Assembly (NCBI RefSeq): GCF_000283655.1
Contig: NC_016585.1
Location: 377,001-441,000, forward strand
Origin: Azospirillum lipoferum 4B
GTDB taxonomy: Bacteria > Pseudomonadota > Alphaproteobacteria > Azospirillales > Azospirillaceae
Direction: 5' to 3'
Length of the DNA stretch: 64,000 bases
Shown here in pieces: positions 19,859-27,588 of the stretch (positions within the stretch are counted from its first letter, which is position 1; each line of letters opens with the position of its first letter). Position numbers and translations under genes: made by a program. The notes under the pieces are model-generated. The model was given only the letters and a program-made list of their open reading frames with translations, was not told the origin of the DNA and did not search any database.

Positions 19859-19954
19859 GGCGTGGATTTTCACCGGAGGGCCGGGGTGCGCGATTCTTGA
19901 GGATCCCTGCAACGCGCCCCCCTCACCCTAACCCTCTCCCCGGGGGGGAGGGGA
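19815..19954. repeat. Interspersed palindromic element overlapping a permease 5' end
   Basis: Same family as 8631-8830. GGGGAGAGGGTCGGGGTGAG near 19828 pairs with CTCACCCTAACCCTCTCCCC near 19922. It lies between the binding-protein and permease genes and provides the permease start codon. Confidence 0.7.
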
Positions 19955-19979
19955 TACTTCCTGCTTTGCACAAGCACCC

Positions 19980-20966
19980 TCACCCGCCGAACAGGTCGGC
20001 GAAGGCGCGCTTGTTCGCCTCGTCCTCGGCCAGGGCCTTGGCCGGGTCATAGGGCAGCAGGGTGATGGTCGCCGGATCGGGGAAGCCCGGCGGCGGGTTC
20101 ACGCCCGGCAGCGCCGGCAGGAAGCCCTGGCGGGAGGCAAGGTCCTGACCGTCGCGGCTCAGCAGGAAGTCGATGAAGGCCTTGGCTGCAGTGGGGTTCT
20201 TGGCGGTGCTGAGGATCGCCACCGGCTCGCTGACCGCGCTGACGCCCTCCTTGGGGAAGACGAAGGCGACGGGGGCGCCCTTCAGCTGTTCGCGGATCGG
20301 CAGGTAATCGACGACCATGCCGTAGAGCTTCGCCCCGCCGGCCACATCCTTCAGGATGCCGCCGTTGCCCTTCGCCGCGGTGACGGCGTTGCGCTGCAGC
20401 GCCTCGTAATAGGCCATGCCCAGCGACGGCTGCGCCTTGATCGACGCCATGTGGATGGCGGCGGCGCCGGAATAGAGCGGGCTCGGCATCACCGTGGTGC
20501 CCTTGGCCTCCGGCTTCAGCAGGTCCTGCCAGGAGGTCGGCTTCATCGGGGCGGCGGTGTTGTAGACGATGCCGGTGGTGATCAGCTTGGTGCCGAACCA
20601 GTAGCCCTGCGCATCGTGCGTGCCGGGGCGGTAGCCGGAAACGGGGGCGCCGGCATAGGGCTGCAGCCGCTTGTCCGCCTTCAGCGATTCCATCGTCACC
20701 GCGTCGGCGATCAGCAGCAGGTCGGGCTGCGGCGCACCGGCGGCGAACTCGGCGCGCAGCTTGTTCATCAGCTCGGTGGTGCCGTTGCGGACCCACTCCA
20801 CCTCGACGCCGGGGTTCTTCGCCTTGAAGGCCTCCACCGTCTGGCGGGCGTCCGGCTCCAGCTGCGAGGTGTAGAGCACCAGCTTGCCGGTGGCGCCGTC
20901 CGCCAATGCGGTGTGGCCGAGGGCAAGCGTCAGGACCGTGGCGAGGGTGGCGAGAAGCGCCTTCAT
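19980..20966 (-). CDS. ABC transporter substrate-binding protein (FbpA/AfuA-like)
   Basis: Periplasmic receptor, 328 aa. ATG 20966 follows GGAGACGACAG. Signal peptide KALLATLATVLTLALGHTALA. The mature part reads GKLVLYTSQLEPDARQTVEAF, FAAGAPQPDLLLIADAVTMES, TGIVYNTAAPMKPTSWQDLL and ATVMP-like VMPSPLYSGAAAIHMASI, a cluster D fold close to ferric-ion and 2-aminoethylphosphonate receptors. The classical FbpA tyrosine pair is not evident, so iron as ligand is uncertain. Partner of the fused permease downstream. Confidence 0.82.
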   Translation of the reverse strand: MKALLATLATVLTLALGHTALADGATGKLVLYTSQLEPDARQTVEAFKAKNPGVEVEWVRNGTTELMNKLRAEFAAGAPQPDLLLIADAVTMESLKADKRLQPYAGAPVSGYRPGTHDAQGYWFGTKLITTGIVYNTAAPMKPTSWQDLLKPEAKGTTVMPSPLYSGAAAIHMASIKAQPSLGMAYYEALQRNAVTAAKGNGGILKDVAGGAKLYGMVVDYLPIREQLKGAPVAFVFPKEGVSAVSEPVAILSTAKNPTAAKAFIDFLLSRDGQDLASRQGFLPALPGVNPPPGFPDPATITLLPYDPAKALAEDEANKRAFADLFGG

Positions 20967-21054
20967 CTCTGTCGTCTCCGTGGGAGCAGCGGGGAGAGCT
21001 GTGTCTTACGCCATGCCCGTGACAGGCGCGTGACAGCCAAGCCGAAAGCCCGAG

Positions 21055-21873
21055 TCAGTCGATCAGCTTTCCGTCCTTGAAGAAGGGGTAGGGGCCGTCA
21101 TACTCGCCGATCACCGCGGTGTGGCTGACCACGCCGGTGTCGGCGCGCCACATGTGGATCTGGTAGCCCGGCGGCTCCATCACGAAGGCGGATGGCGCAT
21201 CGTCGCGCAGATCGAGCGCCACCTGATGCGCGGTGGAGGGCGCGGTCGAGGCGATGGTGCCGGCCCAGCGCACCTGGATCGGCCGGTGAAGATGGCCGCA
21301 CAGCACCCGTTCCACTTGGCGATGACGGCGCACCACCGCGGCCATGGCGTCGGCGCCGCTCAGGCCGAGCCGGTCCATATGGCCGATGCCGGTGGCGAAG
21401 GGCGGATGGTGCTGGAAGACGATTGTCGGCCGGTCGGGCTGCTCGGACAGGCGGGCATCCAGCCAGGACAGGCGCTCCGCACAGACCTCTCCGGCGCCGG
21501 AGCCGGGCAGAACGGTGTCCATGGCGATCAGGCGGACCGGCCAGTCCTCCACCGTGTAGTGGAAGAAGGGGCTGTCGCCGACGCGCGCCGCCAGATCGGG
21601 AAAGGCGCGGGCAAGGCCGGCGCGTTCGTCATGGTTGCCCGGCACGGCGAAGAGCGGAATGTCGAGCGGACGCAGCAGGCCGAGCAGCCGCTCATACTCC
21701 TCCGCATGGCCGGCATCGACGAGGTCGCCGGTGGCGAGGATCACGTCGGGGCGGGGGTTGAGCGCCAGGACAGCGGCGACGGCACGCTCCAGGAAGGGGG
21801 CGGTGTCCACGCGCCGGTAGGCGAGGCGGCCGGGCGGCTTGATGTGGGTGTCGGTGATCTGGACGATGATCAT
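21055..21873 (-). CDS. Calcineurin-like phosphodiesterase (Icc/CpdA/GpdQ type)
   Basis: 272-residue di-metal phosphodiesterase. All ligand motifs are present: D8-x-H10 (QITDTHIK), G49-D50 (LATGDLVDAGH), G79-N80-H81-D82 (AVPGNHDE), QHHPPF and GHLHRPI. This class cleaves cAMP or glycerophosphodiesters. It is co-directional with, and directly downstream of, a complete ABC importer (22036-25834). A working hypothesis is uptake and hydrolysis of an organic phosphodiester, which the sequence cannot decide. Confidence 0.88.
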   Translation of the reverse strand: MIIVQITDTHIKPPGRLAYRRVDTAPFLERAVAAVLALNPRPDVILATGDLVDAGHAEEYERLLGLLRPLDIPLFAVPGNHDERAGLARAFPDLAARVGDSPFFHYTVEDWPVRLIAMDTVLPGSGAGEVCAERLSWLDARLSEQPDRPTIVFQHHPPFATGIGHMDRLGLSGADAMAAVVRRHRQVERVLCGHLHRPIQVRWAGTIASTAPSTAHQVALDLRDDAPSAFVMEPPGYQIHMWRADTGVVSHTAVIGEYDGPYPFFKDGKLID

Positions 21874-21913
21874 GGGTGGGCCTTGGGCTTAAGTGTTTGA
21901 TTTGGAGGCGGAT

Positions 21914-22018
21914 GCCCCCTCCCTAACCCTCCCCCTCTTCGAGGGAGAGGGGACTGCCGCCGCTTCGCATTAGGCACCCTCTCCCGCAAAGCGGGGGAGG
22001 GTTGGGGTGGGGGCAAGT
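21914..22018. repeat. Interspersed palindromic element
   Basis: GCCCCCTCCCTAACCCTCCC near 21914 pairs with GGGGGAGGGTTGGGGTGGGG near 21990, with an inner CCCTCTTCGAGGGAGAGGGG hairpin. It sits between the ATPase and phosphodiesterase genes and may modulate their relative expression. Confidence 0.65.
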
Positions 22019-22035
22019 CGCTGCAAAGGCCGAAC

Positions 22036-23085
22036 TCACGGCACCGCCAGCACCCTCGCCGGATCGACGCGCAGCCAAACCCGGTCGCCGCGACCCAGCT
22101 CGCTCCGCCCGAGGGTGTCCACCGTCAGCGCCGGCCCGTCCGTGGGCTCCACCACCAGACGGGTGCGGTCGCCCAGGAACACCGCGGCGGCGACGCTTCC
22201 GCCCAGATGCCCGTCGGCCTCCGATGCGAGCGCCAGATCCTCCGGCCGCACCAGCAACTCCACGGCACCGTCCGGCCCCGACCAGGGCAGCGTCGCCGCT
22301 CCAATCGACAGCATCCCGCCTTGCACCGTGCCGCCCAGCCGGTTCATCGTGCCGATGAAGTCGGCGACGAAGCCGTCGGCCGGCTGATAGTAAATCTCGC
22401 GCGGGGTGCCGATCTGCGCCACACGCCCCTTCGCCATCACCACGATGCGGTCGCCCAGCGCCATCGCCTCGCCCTGGTCGTGGGTGACATAGACGGCGGT
22501 GATGCCCAGACTGCGCAGCAACCGGTCGATCTCCAGCCGCAGGCTGTCGCGCAGCTTGGCATCCAGCGCCGTCAACGGTTCGTCCAGCAGCAGCACGCGC
22601 GGCCGCACCACCAGGGCGCGGGCCAGCGCCACCCGCTGCCGCTGTCCGCCGGACAGCTGGTCGATCCGCCGCCCGGCGAATTCGCCGAGATGCATCAGGT
22701 CCAGCATCTCCTCGACCCGGCGGGCGCGCTCGGGCCGGGGCAGCTTGCGCACCTTCAGACCATAGGCGACGTTCTCCGCCACCGTCATGTTGGGGAACAG
22801 GGCGTAGCTCTGGAACACCATGCCGACATTGCGCCGCTCGATGGGAAGCGCGGTGACGTCCTCCTCGCCGAACAGCACGCGGCCGCCGGGATCGGGGCTC
22901 TCCAGCCCGGCGATGATGCGCAGCGTGGTGGTCTTGCCGCAGCCGGAAGGGCCCAGGAAGACGATGGTCTCGCCGCCGCGGATGGTGAGGTCCAGCGGCT
23001 CCAGCGCGCGGGCGCTGCCGGCGAAGGTCTTGCCGCAGCGCTCCAGGCGGATCGGCACGGCGTCGAGATGGAAGCTGTCGGACAT
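22036..23085 (-). CDS. ABC transporter ATP-binding protein (PotA/FbpC-like)
   Basis: 349-residue ATPase of the LacI-linked importer. Walker [10 protein letters not shown] residues 45-53, Q-loop [12 protein letters not shown], signature LSGGQRQR 144-151, Walker B VLLLDEP, and a C-terminal TOBE domain (LLVRPEDLAL, VFLGDRTRLVVEP). It lies 12 bp after its permease. A second binding protein and permease without their own ATPase follow further downstream, so this subunit may be shared. Confidence 0.92.
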   Translation of the reverse strand: MSDSFHLDAVPIRLERCGKTFAGSARALEPLDLTIRGGETIVFLGPSGCGKTTTLRIIAGLESPDPGGRVLFGEEDVTALPIERRNVGMVFQSYALFPNMTVAENVAYGLKVRKLPRPERARRVEEMLDLMHLGEFAGRRIDQLSGGQRQRVALARALVVRPRVLLLDEPLTALDAKLRDSLRLEIDRLLRSLGITAVYVTHDQGEAMALGDRIVVMAKGRVAQIGTPREIYYQPADGFVADFIGTMNRLGGTVQGGMLSIGAATLPWSGPDGAVELLVRPEDLALASEADGHLGGSVAAAVFLGDRTRLVVEPTDGPALTVDTLGRSELGRGDRVWLRVDPARVLAVP

Positions 23086-23097
23086 CTGGAAGTGGCC

Positions 23098-23901
23098 TCA
23101 AACGGACGGACGGCCGCGCTTGGACAGACCCTGCAGCAGGATCAGGCTCGGCACGATCATCAGGAAGAAGACGAGGGTGTAGGCGCTGCCGATCTCGATC
23201 CGCAGCGAGGCATAGCTGTCGGCCAGCCCGACCGGCAACGTCTTGGTCAGCGGCGTATGCAGCAGCCAGGTCAGGTTGAACTCGCCCACCGACAAGGTCA
23301 GCACCATCAGCGATCCGGCCAGGATGCCGGAGCGGCAGTTGGGCAGCACCACCGTGGCGAAGCGGCGCAGGAAGCCGGCGCCCAGGCTGGCGGCCCCCTC
23401 CTCCAGCGTCGTCAGGTCGATGGAGCCCATCACCGCCAGCACGGCGCGGACCATGAAGGGCAGGGTGAACAGCACATGGCCGATCAGGATGAACAGCCAG
23501 CTGCTGCGCAAATCGCCCACGCCGCCATAGGTGACGATCAGCGCCAAAGCGGTGGCGAGGCCGGGAATGGCGACCGGCATCATCAGCAGTTCCTCCACCA
23601 GCCGGGCGATCCGGCCGGGGCGGCGCGCCAGCACATAGGCTGCCGGCACTCCCAGCACCAGCGTGCAGGCGAGGCAGGCAAAGGCGATCTGCAAGGACAG
23701 CAGGATGGTGCCGGAATAGACCTGCAACACTTCCTGTACCCAGCGCAGGGTGAGGCCGCTTTTCAGGCCGATGAAATAGTTGGCGGTCAGCCCGGCCAGC
23801 ATCGACATCACCATCGGCACGGTCAGCAGGGCGCAGACCAGCAGGGTGAAGCCCAATTGCAGCCAGAACCCCCAGCCCCGGCGATTCGACAGAGTCTGCA
23901 T
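23098..23901 (-). CDS. ABC transporter permease
   Basis: 267-residue inner-membrane subunit with about six helices. It begins MQTLSNRRGWGFWLQLGFTL; the EAA loop is EEGAASLGAGFLRRFATVVLP. ATG 23901 is five bases past the stop of the preceding permease, consistent with coupled expression. Similar to the second permease of 2-aminoethylphosphonate/putrescine-type systems. Confidence 0.88.
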   Translation of the reverse strand: MQTLSNRRGWGFWLQLGFTLLVCALLTVPMVMSMLAGLTANYFIGLKSGLTLRWVQEVLQVYSGTILLSLQIAFACLACTLVLGVPAAYVLARRPGRIARLVEELLMMPVAIPGLATALALIVTYGGVGDLRSSWLFILIGHVLFTLPFMVRAVLAVMGSIDLTTLEEGAASLGAGFLRRFATVVLPNCRSGILAGSLMVLTLSVGEFNLTWLLHTPLTKTLPVGLADSYASLRIEIGSAYTLVFFLMIVPSLILLQGLSKRGRPSV

Positions 23902-23906
23902 TGCCG

Positions 23907-24794
23907 TTACCCCGCCGCCGCAACCGATGTGCCGGCGACGCTGCGCGCCACCGCGAGCGCTGCCCAGGTGATGAGGCCGAGCAGGACGCTGAGCGCCGCC
24001 GCCGCGGCGATGTTCGCCTGGAGCGTGAATTCGGTATAGATCGTCATCGGCAGCACGTTGATCCGGGTGGCAAGCGTGAAGGCGGTGCCGAACGCGCCCA
24101 TCGAGGTCGCGAAGCACAGGGCACCGGCGGAGATCAGCGCCGGCTTCAGCGCCGGCAGGATGACGTCGGCCACCACGCGCCAGGGGGATGCCCCCAGCGA
24201 CCGCGCCGCCTCCTCCAGCCGCGGGTCCAGCTTCTCCGCCGCCGCCATCACCGTCAGGATGACGCGCGGGATCGAGAAATAGACGTAGCCCAGGAACAGC
24301 CCGGCCATGGAATAGGCGAAGACCAGCTTGCCCCCGGTCAGCGCCTGGGTGATCGTGCCGATCAGCCCCTGCCGTCCGGCCAGCATGATGACCATGAAGC
24401 CGATCACGACGCCGGGAAAGGCCAGCGGAAAGGTCAGCAGAGCCACCAGCAGGGCATGTCCGGGGAAGTGATGGCGCACCAGGAACAGCCCGGCGACGGT
24501 CGACACCGCCAGCGTCACCAGCGTCACCCCGGCCGACAGAGCCAGCGTGGACAGCAGGCTGTCGAGATGGCCGGGATCGACCAGCGTGGTCACATAGGCC
24601 GACCATCCCTCCGCCCCGCCGGCGCCGATCAGGATCAGGCGAACCAGCGGCAGCAGGAAGAAGGCCGCGAACACCGCCGCCGCCGGCGCCAGCAGGGCCG
24701 CCAGCCGCAGCGGTTCGCCCGTCCACCTCCCACCGGCCGGCGAACCTGTCGCCGGCCGGTGGGGGAGGGGAGCGTCCTGCACGCAGGCGCTCAC
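23907..24794 (-). CDS. ABC transporter permease
   Basis: 295-residue first permease. GTG 24794 overlaps the upstream TGA (GTGA) with GGAGG in front, which fixes the start even though longer frames exist. Helices begin at LRLAALLAPAAAVFAAFFLLP; the EAA loop is EEAARSLGASPWRVVADVILP. The first 20 codons contain a perfect inverted repeat (CACCGGCCGGCGA/TCGCCGGCCGGTG, 24728-24766) that could fold over the translation start. Confidence 0.88.
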   Translation of the reverse strand: MSACVQDAPLPHRPATGSPAGGRWTGEPLRLAALLAPAAAVFAAFFLLPLVRLILIGAGGAEGWSAYVTTLVDPGHLDSLLSTLALSAGVTLVTLAVSTVAGLFLVRHHFPGHALLVALLTFPLAFPGVVIGFMVIMLAGRQGLIGTITQALTGGKLVFAYSMAGLFLGYVYFSIPRVILTVMAAAEKLDPRLEEAARSLGASPWRVVADVILPALKPALISAGALCFATSMGAFGTAFTLATRINVLPMTIYTEFTLQANIAAAAALSVLLGLITWAALAVARSVAGTSVAAAG

Positions 24795-25834
24795 TTCACC
24801 TCCGCCTGATAGCGGTCCATGAAGCCCTTCTGCGCTTCGGCCATGCGGACCATGTCCACCGGCTTGGCGCGGGCATAGTCGGCGGCCGGCAGGAACTTGG
24901 CCGCGGTCTCCGGCGACATCGCCTCGGCCCGGACCGGGCGCATGAAGGCGTTGGCCCACAGGGTCTGGCCCTTGTCCGACAGTACATAGTCCAGAACCTT
25001 CTTGCCGTTCTCCGGGTTCGGCCCGTTCTTGACCAGCGCCATTACATAGGGGACCGACACGGTGCCTTCCTTCGGGATGACGAAGGCGACCGGGGCCTTG
25101 TCGGTATACTTGGCACGGTAGGCGTTGAAGTCGTAATCGATCAGGATCGGAATCTCACCCGACAGAACGCGGGCGTAGGAGGTCTGCTTCGGTACGATGG
25201 GCTGGTTCTTCTGCAAATCCTTGAACCAGCCGACCGCCTTGTCGAAGCTGCCGTAATCGCCGCCCAGCGCCAGATTGACCGCCACCGCGCCGACATAGCC
25301 GACGGCGGCGCTGGTCGGGTCGAGATAGCCGACCATGCCCGAATAGTCGGACTTCAGCAGGTCGGCCCAGCTCTGCGGCACCGGCTTGCCGCCCAGCGCC
25401 TCGGTGTTGACGAAGAAGCCCAGCGTGCCGCTGTGGATGGCGAACCAGTTGCCGTCGGCGTCCTTCATCCCGTCGGGGATCCCGGCCCAGCCCGCCGGCT
25501 TGTAGGGGGCGACGACGCCCGCCGCCTTGGCCTGGATGCCGACCGGCCCGCCGAGATAGACGACGTCGGCCACCGGCTTGTCCTTCTCGGCCAGCATGGC
25601 GGCGAGCGACTGGCCGGAATTCTTGTTGTCGAACGGCACGGTGATGCCGAGATCGGCCTTGATCGCCTTCAGCTGCGATGCCCAATCGGCCCATTCCGGC
25701 GGGCAGTTGTAGCAGATGGCGGTCGGTTCCGCTGCCGTGGCGGGGGCGACCGTGGCGGAGAGGGCGGCAACCAGCGACACAGCGCCAAGGGCGGCGCTCA
25801 GAAACAACGAGCGGGGCAGGAACGGCTTCAACAT
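24791..25834 (-). CDS. ABC transporter substrate-binding protein
   Basis: Periplasmic receptor of the LacI-linked importer, 347 aa. Signal peptide LPRSLFLSAALGAVSLVAAL to ATAAEP. The mature chain opens with an unusual ICYNCPPEWADWASQLKAIK, then NKNSGQSLAAMLAEKDKPVADVVYLGG, AIHSGTLGFFVNTEALGG and PVAFVIPKEGTVSVPYVMAL, a cluster D fold. Two cysteines four residues apart near the mature N-terminus could form a disulfide. It starts eight bases after the regulator stop. Ligand unknown. Confidence 0.87.
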   Translation of the reverse strand: MLKPFLPRSLFLSAALGAVSLVAALSATVAPATAAEPTAICYNCPPEWADWASQLKAIKADLGITVPFDNKNSGQSLAAMLAEKDKPVADVVYLGGPVGIQAKAAGVVAPYKPAGWAGIPDGMKDADGNWFAIHSGTLGFFVNTEALGGKPVPQSWADLLKSDYSGMVGYLDPTSAAVGYVGAVAVNLALGGDYGSFDKAVGWFKDLQKNQPIVPKQTSYARVLSGEIPILIDYDFNAYRAKYTDKAPVAFVIPKEGTVSVPYVMALVKNGPNPENGKKVLDYVLSDKGQTLWANAFMRPVRAEAMSPETAAKFLPAADYARAKPVDMVRMAEAQKGFMDRYQAEVK

Positions 25835-25841
25835 GATCGGG

Positions 25842-26942
25842 CTATCTCCGTTCGGGAAGCGTTTGGATCGGTTCGGAAGGCGCCGGGCCGAGCGATTCGC
25901 CCGGACGCAAGGTAAAGGGCAGCATCACGGCGCGACCCTGCAGGTCGCCGGAAAAGCCGGTGCGCAGGCATTCGAAGGCGGTGGCGCCCATGGCGCGGGC
26001 CGGCTGGACCAGGGTGGCGAGGCTGGGCGACATCAGCCGGCCGACCTCGATCCCGTCGAATCCGCAGACCGATACATCGTCGGGCACCGACAGGCCGAGG
26101 TCGCGCAGCGCCCGGATGGTTGCGAGCGCCAGCATGTCGTTGGAGGCGAAGAGGGCGGTCGGGCGCTCCGGCCCTTCCAGATGGGGGGCCAGCCGGTGGG
26201 CCAGCCGCAGATCGTTGAAATCGACCTCCACCACCGGACCCGGCGGCAGGCCGGCGTCGGCCAGGGCCGCCTGCCAGCCGGCATGGCGCCGGCGCGAGCG
26301 GTCGGACTGGCGGAAGCGCCCGGCGATCATACCGATGCGCCGGTGGCCGAGCACCGCCATCCGCTCCACCACCGCGCGGGAGGCCGCGACATTGTCGACC
26401 GACACATGGGCGCGGAATGGGCGTTCAGGCTGGTTATAGGCCAGGACGTAGGGCAGCCGCACCTCGTCCAGTGTGTCGAGCGAGCCGCTGCGGTCGGCGT
26501 CGGCGACGGTCAGCACCAGCCCTTCCACCCGGTTGGACAGCAGCCCTTCGATGGCGCGGGATTCCTTGCCCGGATCGTAATCGGTGGAGGCGATCAGGAC
26601 GCTGTAGCCTGCCTCCGCCGCCGCCTCCTGGATGCCGGCGACGCTCTCGGCGAAGACCGGATTGGTCAGCGACGGCACCAGCACGCCGACGGTGCGGGTT
26701 CGCGCCGCCTTCAGGCTGCGCCCGATGGTGCTGGGGCGGAAGGACAGGTCGGAGGCGGCGACCCGGACCTTTTCCATGGTTTCCGGCGTCGCATTGCCGC
26801 TGCCGTTGAGAACGCGCGACACGGTAGCGATGGACACCCCGGCGCGTGCCGCCACATCGCGGATCGTCGCCACGCGCTCCACCGCGCGGGCAGTGCCCCG
26901 CGGCGTCTGTCCATCCGTGAACCGCATCCCGTCCCGCACCAT
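25842..26942 (-). CDS. LacI family transcriptional regulator
   Basis: 366 aa. N-terminal LacI helix-turn-helix and hinge: VATIRDVAARAGVSIATVSRVLNGSGNATPETMEKV, then STIGRSLKAARTRTVGVLVP. The periplasmic-binding-like core includes NPVFAESVAGIQEAAAEAGY, RVEGLVLTVAD and the C-terminal DDVSVCGFDGIEVGRLMSPSLATL. It is the first gene of the leftward transport operon. Two LacI-type operators lie 80-115 bp upstream, implying autoregulation of regulator and transporter together. ATG 26942 is used; ATG 26927 is an alternative. Confidence 0.93.
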   Translation of the reverse strand: MVRDGMRFTDGQTPRGTARAVERVATIRDVAARAGVSIATVSRVLNGSGNATPETMEKVRVAASDLSFRPSTIGRSLKAARTRTVGVLVPSLTNPVFAESVAGIQEAAAEAGYSVLIASTDYDPGKESRAIEGLLSNRVEGLVLTVADADRSGSLDTLDEVRLPYVLAYNQPERPFRAHVSVDNVAASRAVVERMAVLGHRRIGMIAGRFRQSDRSRRRHAGWQAALADAGLPPGPVVEVDFNDLRLAHRLAPHLEGPERPTALFASNDMLALATIRALRDLGLSVPDDVSVCGFDGIEVGRLMSPSLATLVQPARAMGATAFECLRTGFSGDLQGRAVMLPFTLRPGESLGPAPSEPIQTLPERR

Positions 26943-27021
26943 CGAATACCCGTCCTTCCATCACCGGCCGATCCGGTGCGGGGCAGAGTGACGGCGGCGT
27001 GTTGCAATCGCGTGACGTCAG

Positions 27022-27056
27022 GAAAACGGTTTCATGAAGAATGGAAACGTTTCCAT
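27022..27056. promoter_or_regulatory. Tandem LacI-family operators
   Basis: A perfect 16-bp palindrome ATGGAAACGTTTCCAT (27041-27056) and a second site GAAAACGGTTTC (27022-27033) both match the LacI/GalR pattern with a central CG. Their centres are 21 bp apart, two helical turns on the same face. They lie between the regulator start and the tRNA gene. Confidence 0.85.
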
Positions 27057-27153
27057 GGGGCGGAATTGGAGCGTTGCGGTATCGTCGAAAAAGGCTGAAT
27101 TTAGTGTTTGCGTCGCCGCAGGGCTTGGACTATGTTCCACCTCCACCAGCGAT

Positions 27154-27230
<77 letters not shown>

Positions 27231-27244
27231 TAGATTTGCGATTT

Positions 27245-27285
27245 GCGCTAGAGCGTTGATTTCAAAGTTGAATCCGCTCTAGCGC
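27245..27285. repeat. Perfect 11-bp inverted repeat after the tRNA
   Basis: GCGCTAGAGCG and CGCTCTAGCGC flank a 19-base spacer that itself contains TTGATTTCAA/TTGAATC. The TAGAGCGNNTTGA...CGCTCTA pattern is a common dispersed palindrome in alphaproteobacteria. It may end tRNA transcription, though no T-run follows. Confidence 0.7.
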
Positions 27286-27588
27286 GTATCTCCCCCCACT
27301 TGGTTTTATCGCATTTTTTCGCTTCTGCCGGTGGACGGTAGCGGACATTGTCCGGTCGTCAACTCGCGCTCCACGATTTGCTGGCCGACGTGATGTGGCA
27401 ATCGGCGATGCGCCACGAATTGTCCAATCCCAGCCGACTCGGGCGCAACAGACACGTATGGGATGGTATTCCATCCATCGGTTATTGCCACACGAAGCCG
27501 AGGCAGGGGGCGGGGGCGGAAATTCCGGACAAGTCGGCAGTGCCGACGACTTACCGCGCCCTGGCGATCGACCCGGTGAGGGCGTTGT
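27286..27588. other. Intergenic stretch without a supported gene
   Basis: Between the tRNA-proximal hairpin and the PepSY gene stop. Frames on both strands are short, with mixed composition and no domain. Nothing further recognised. Confidence 0.5.
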
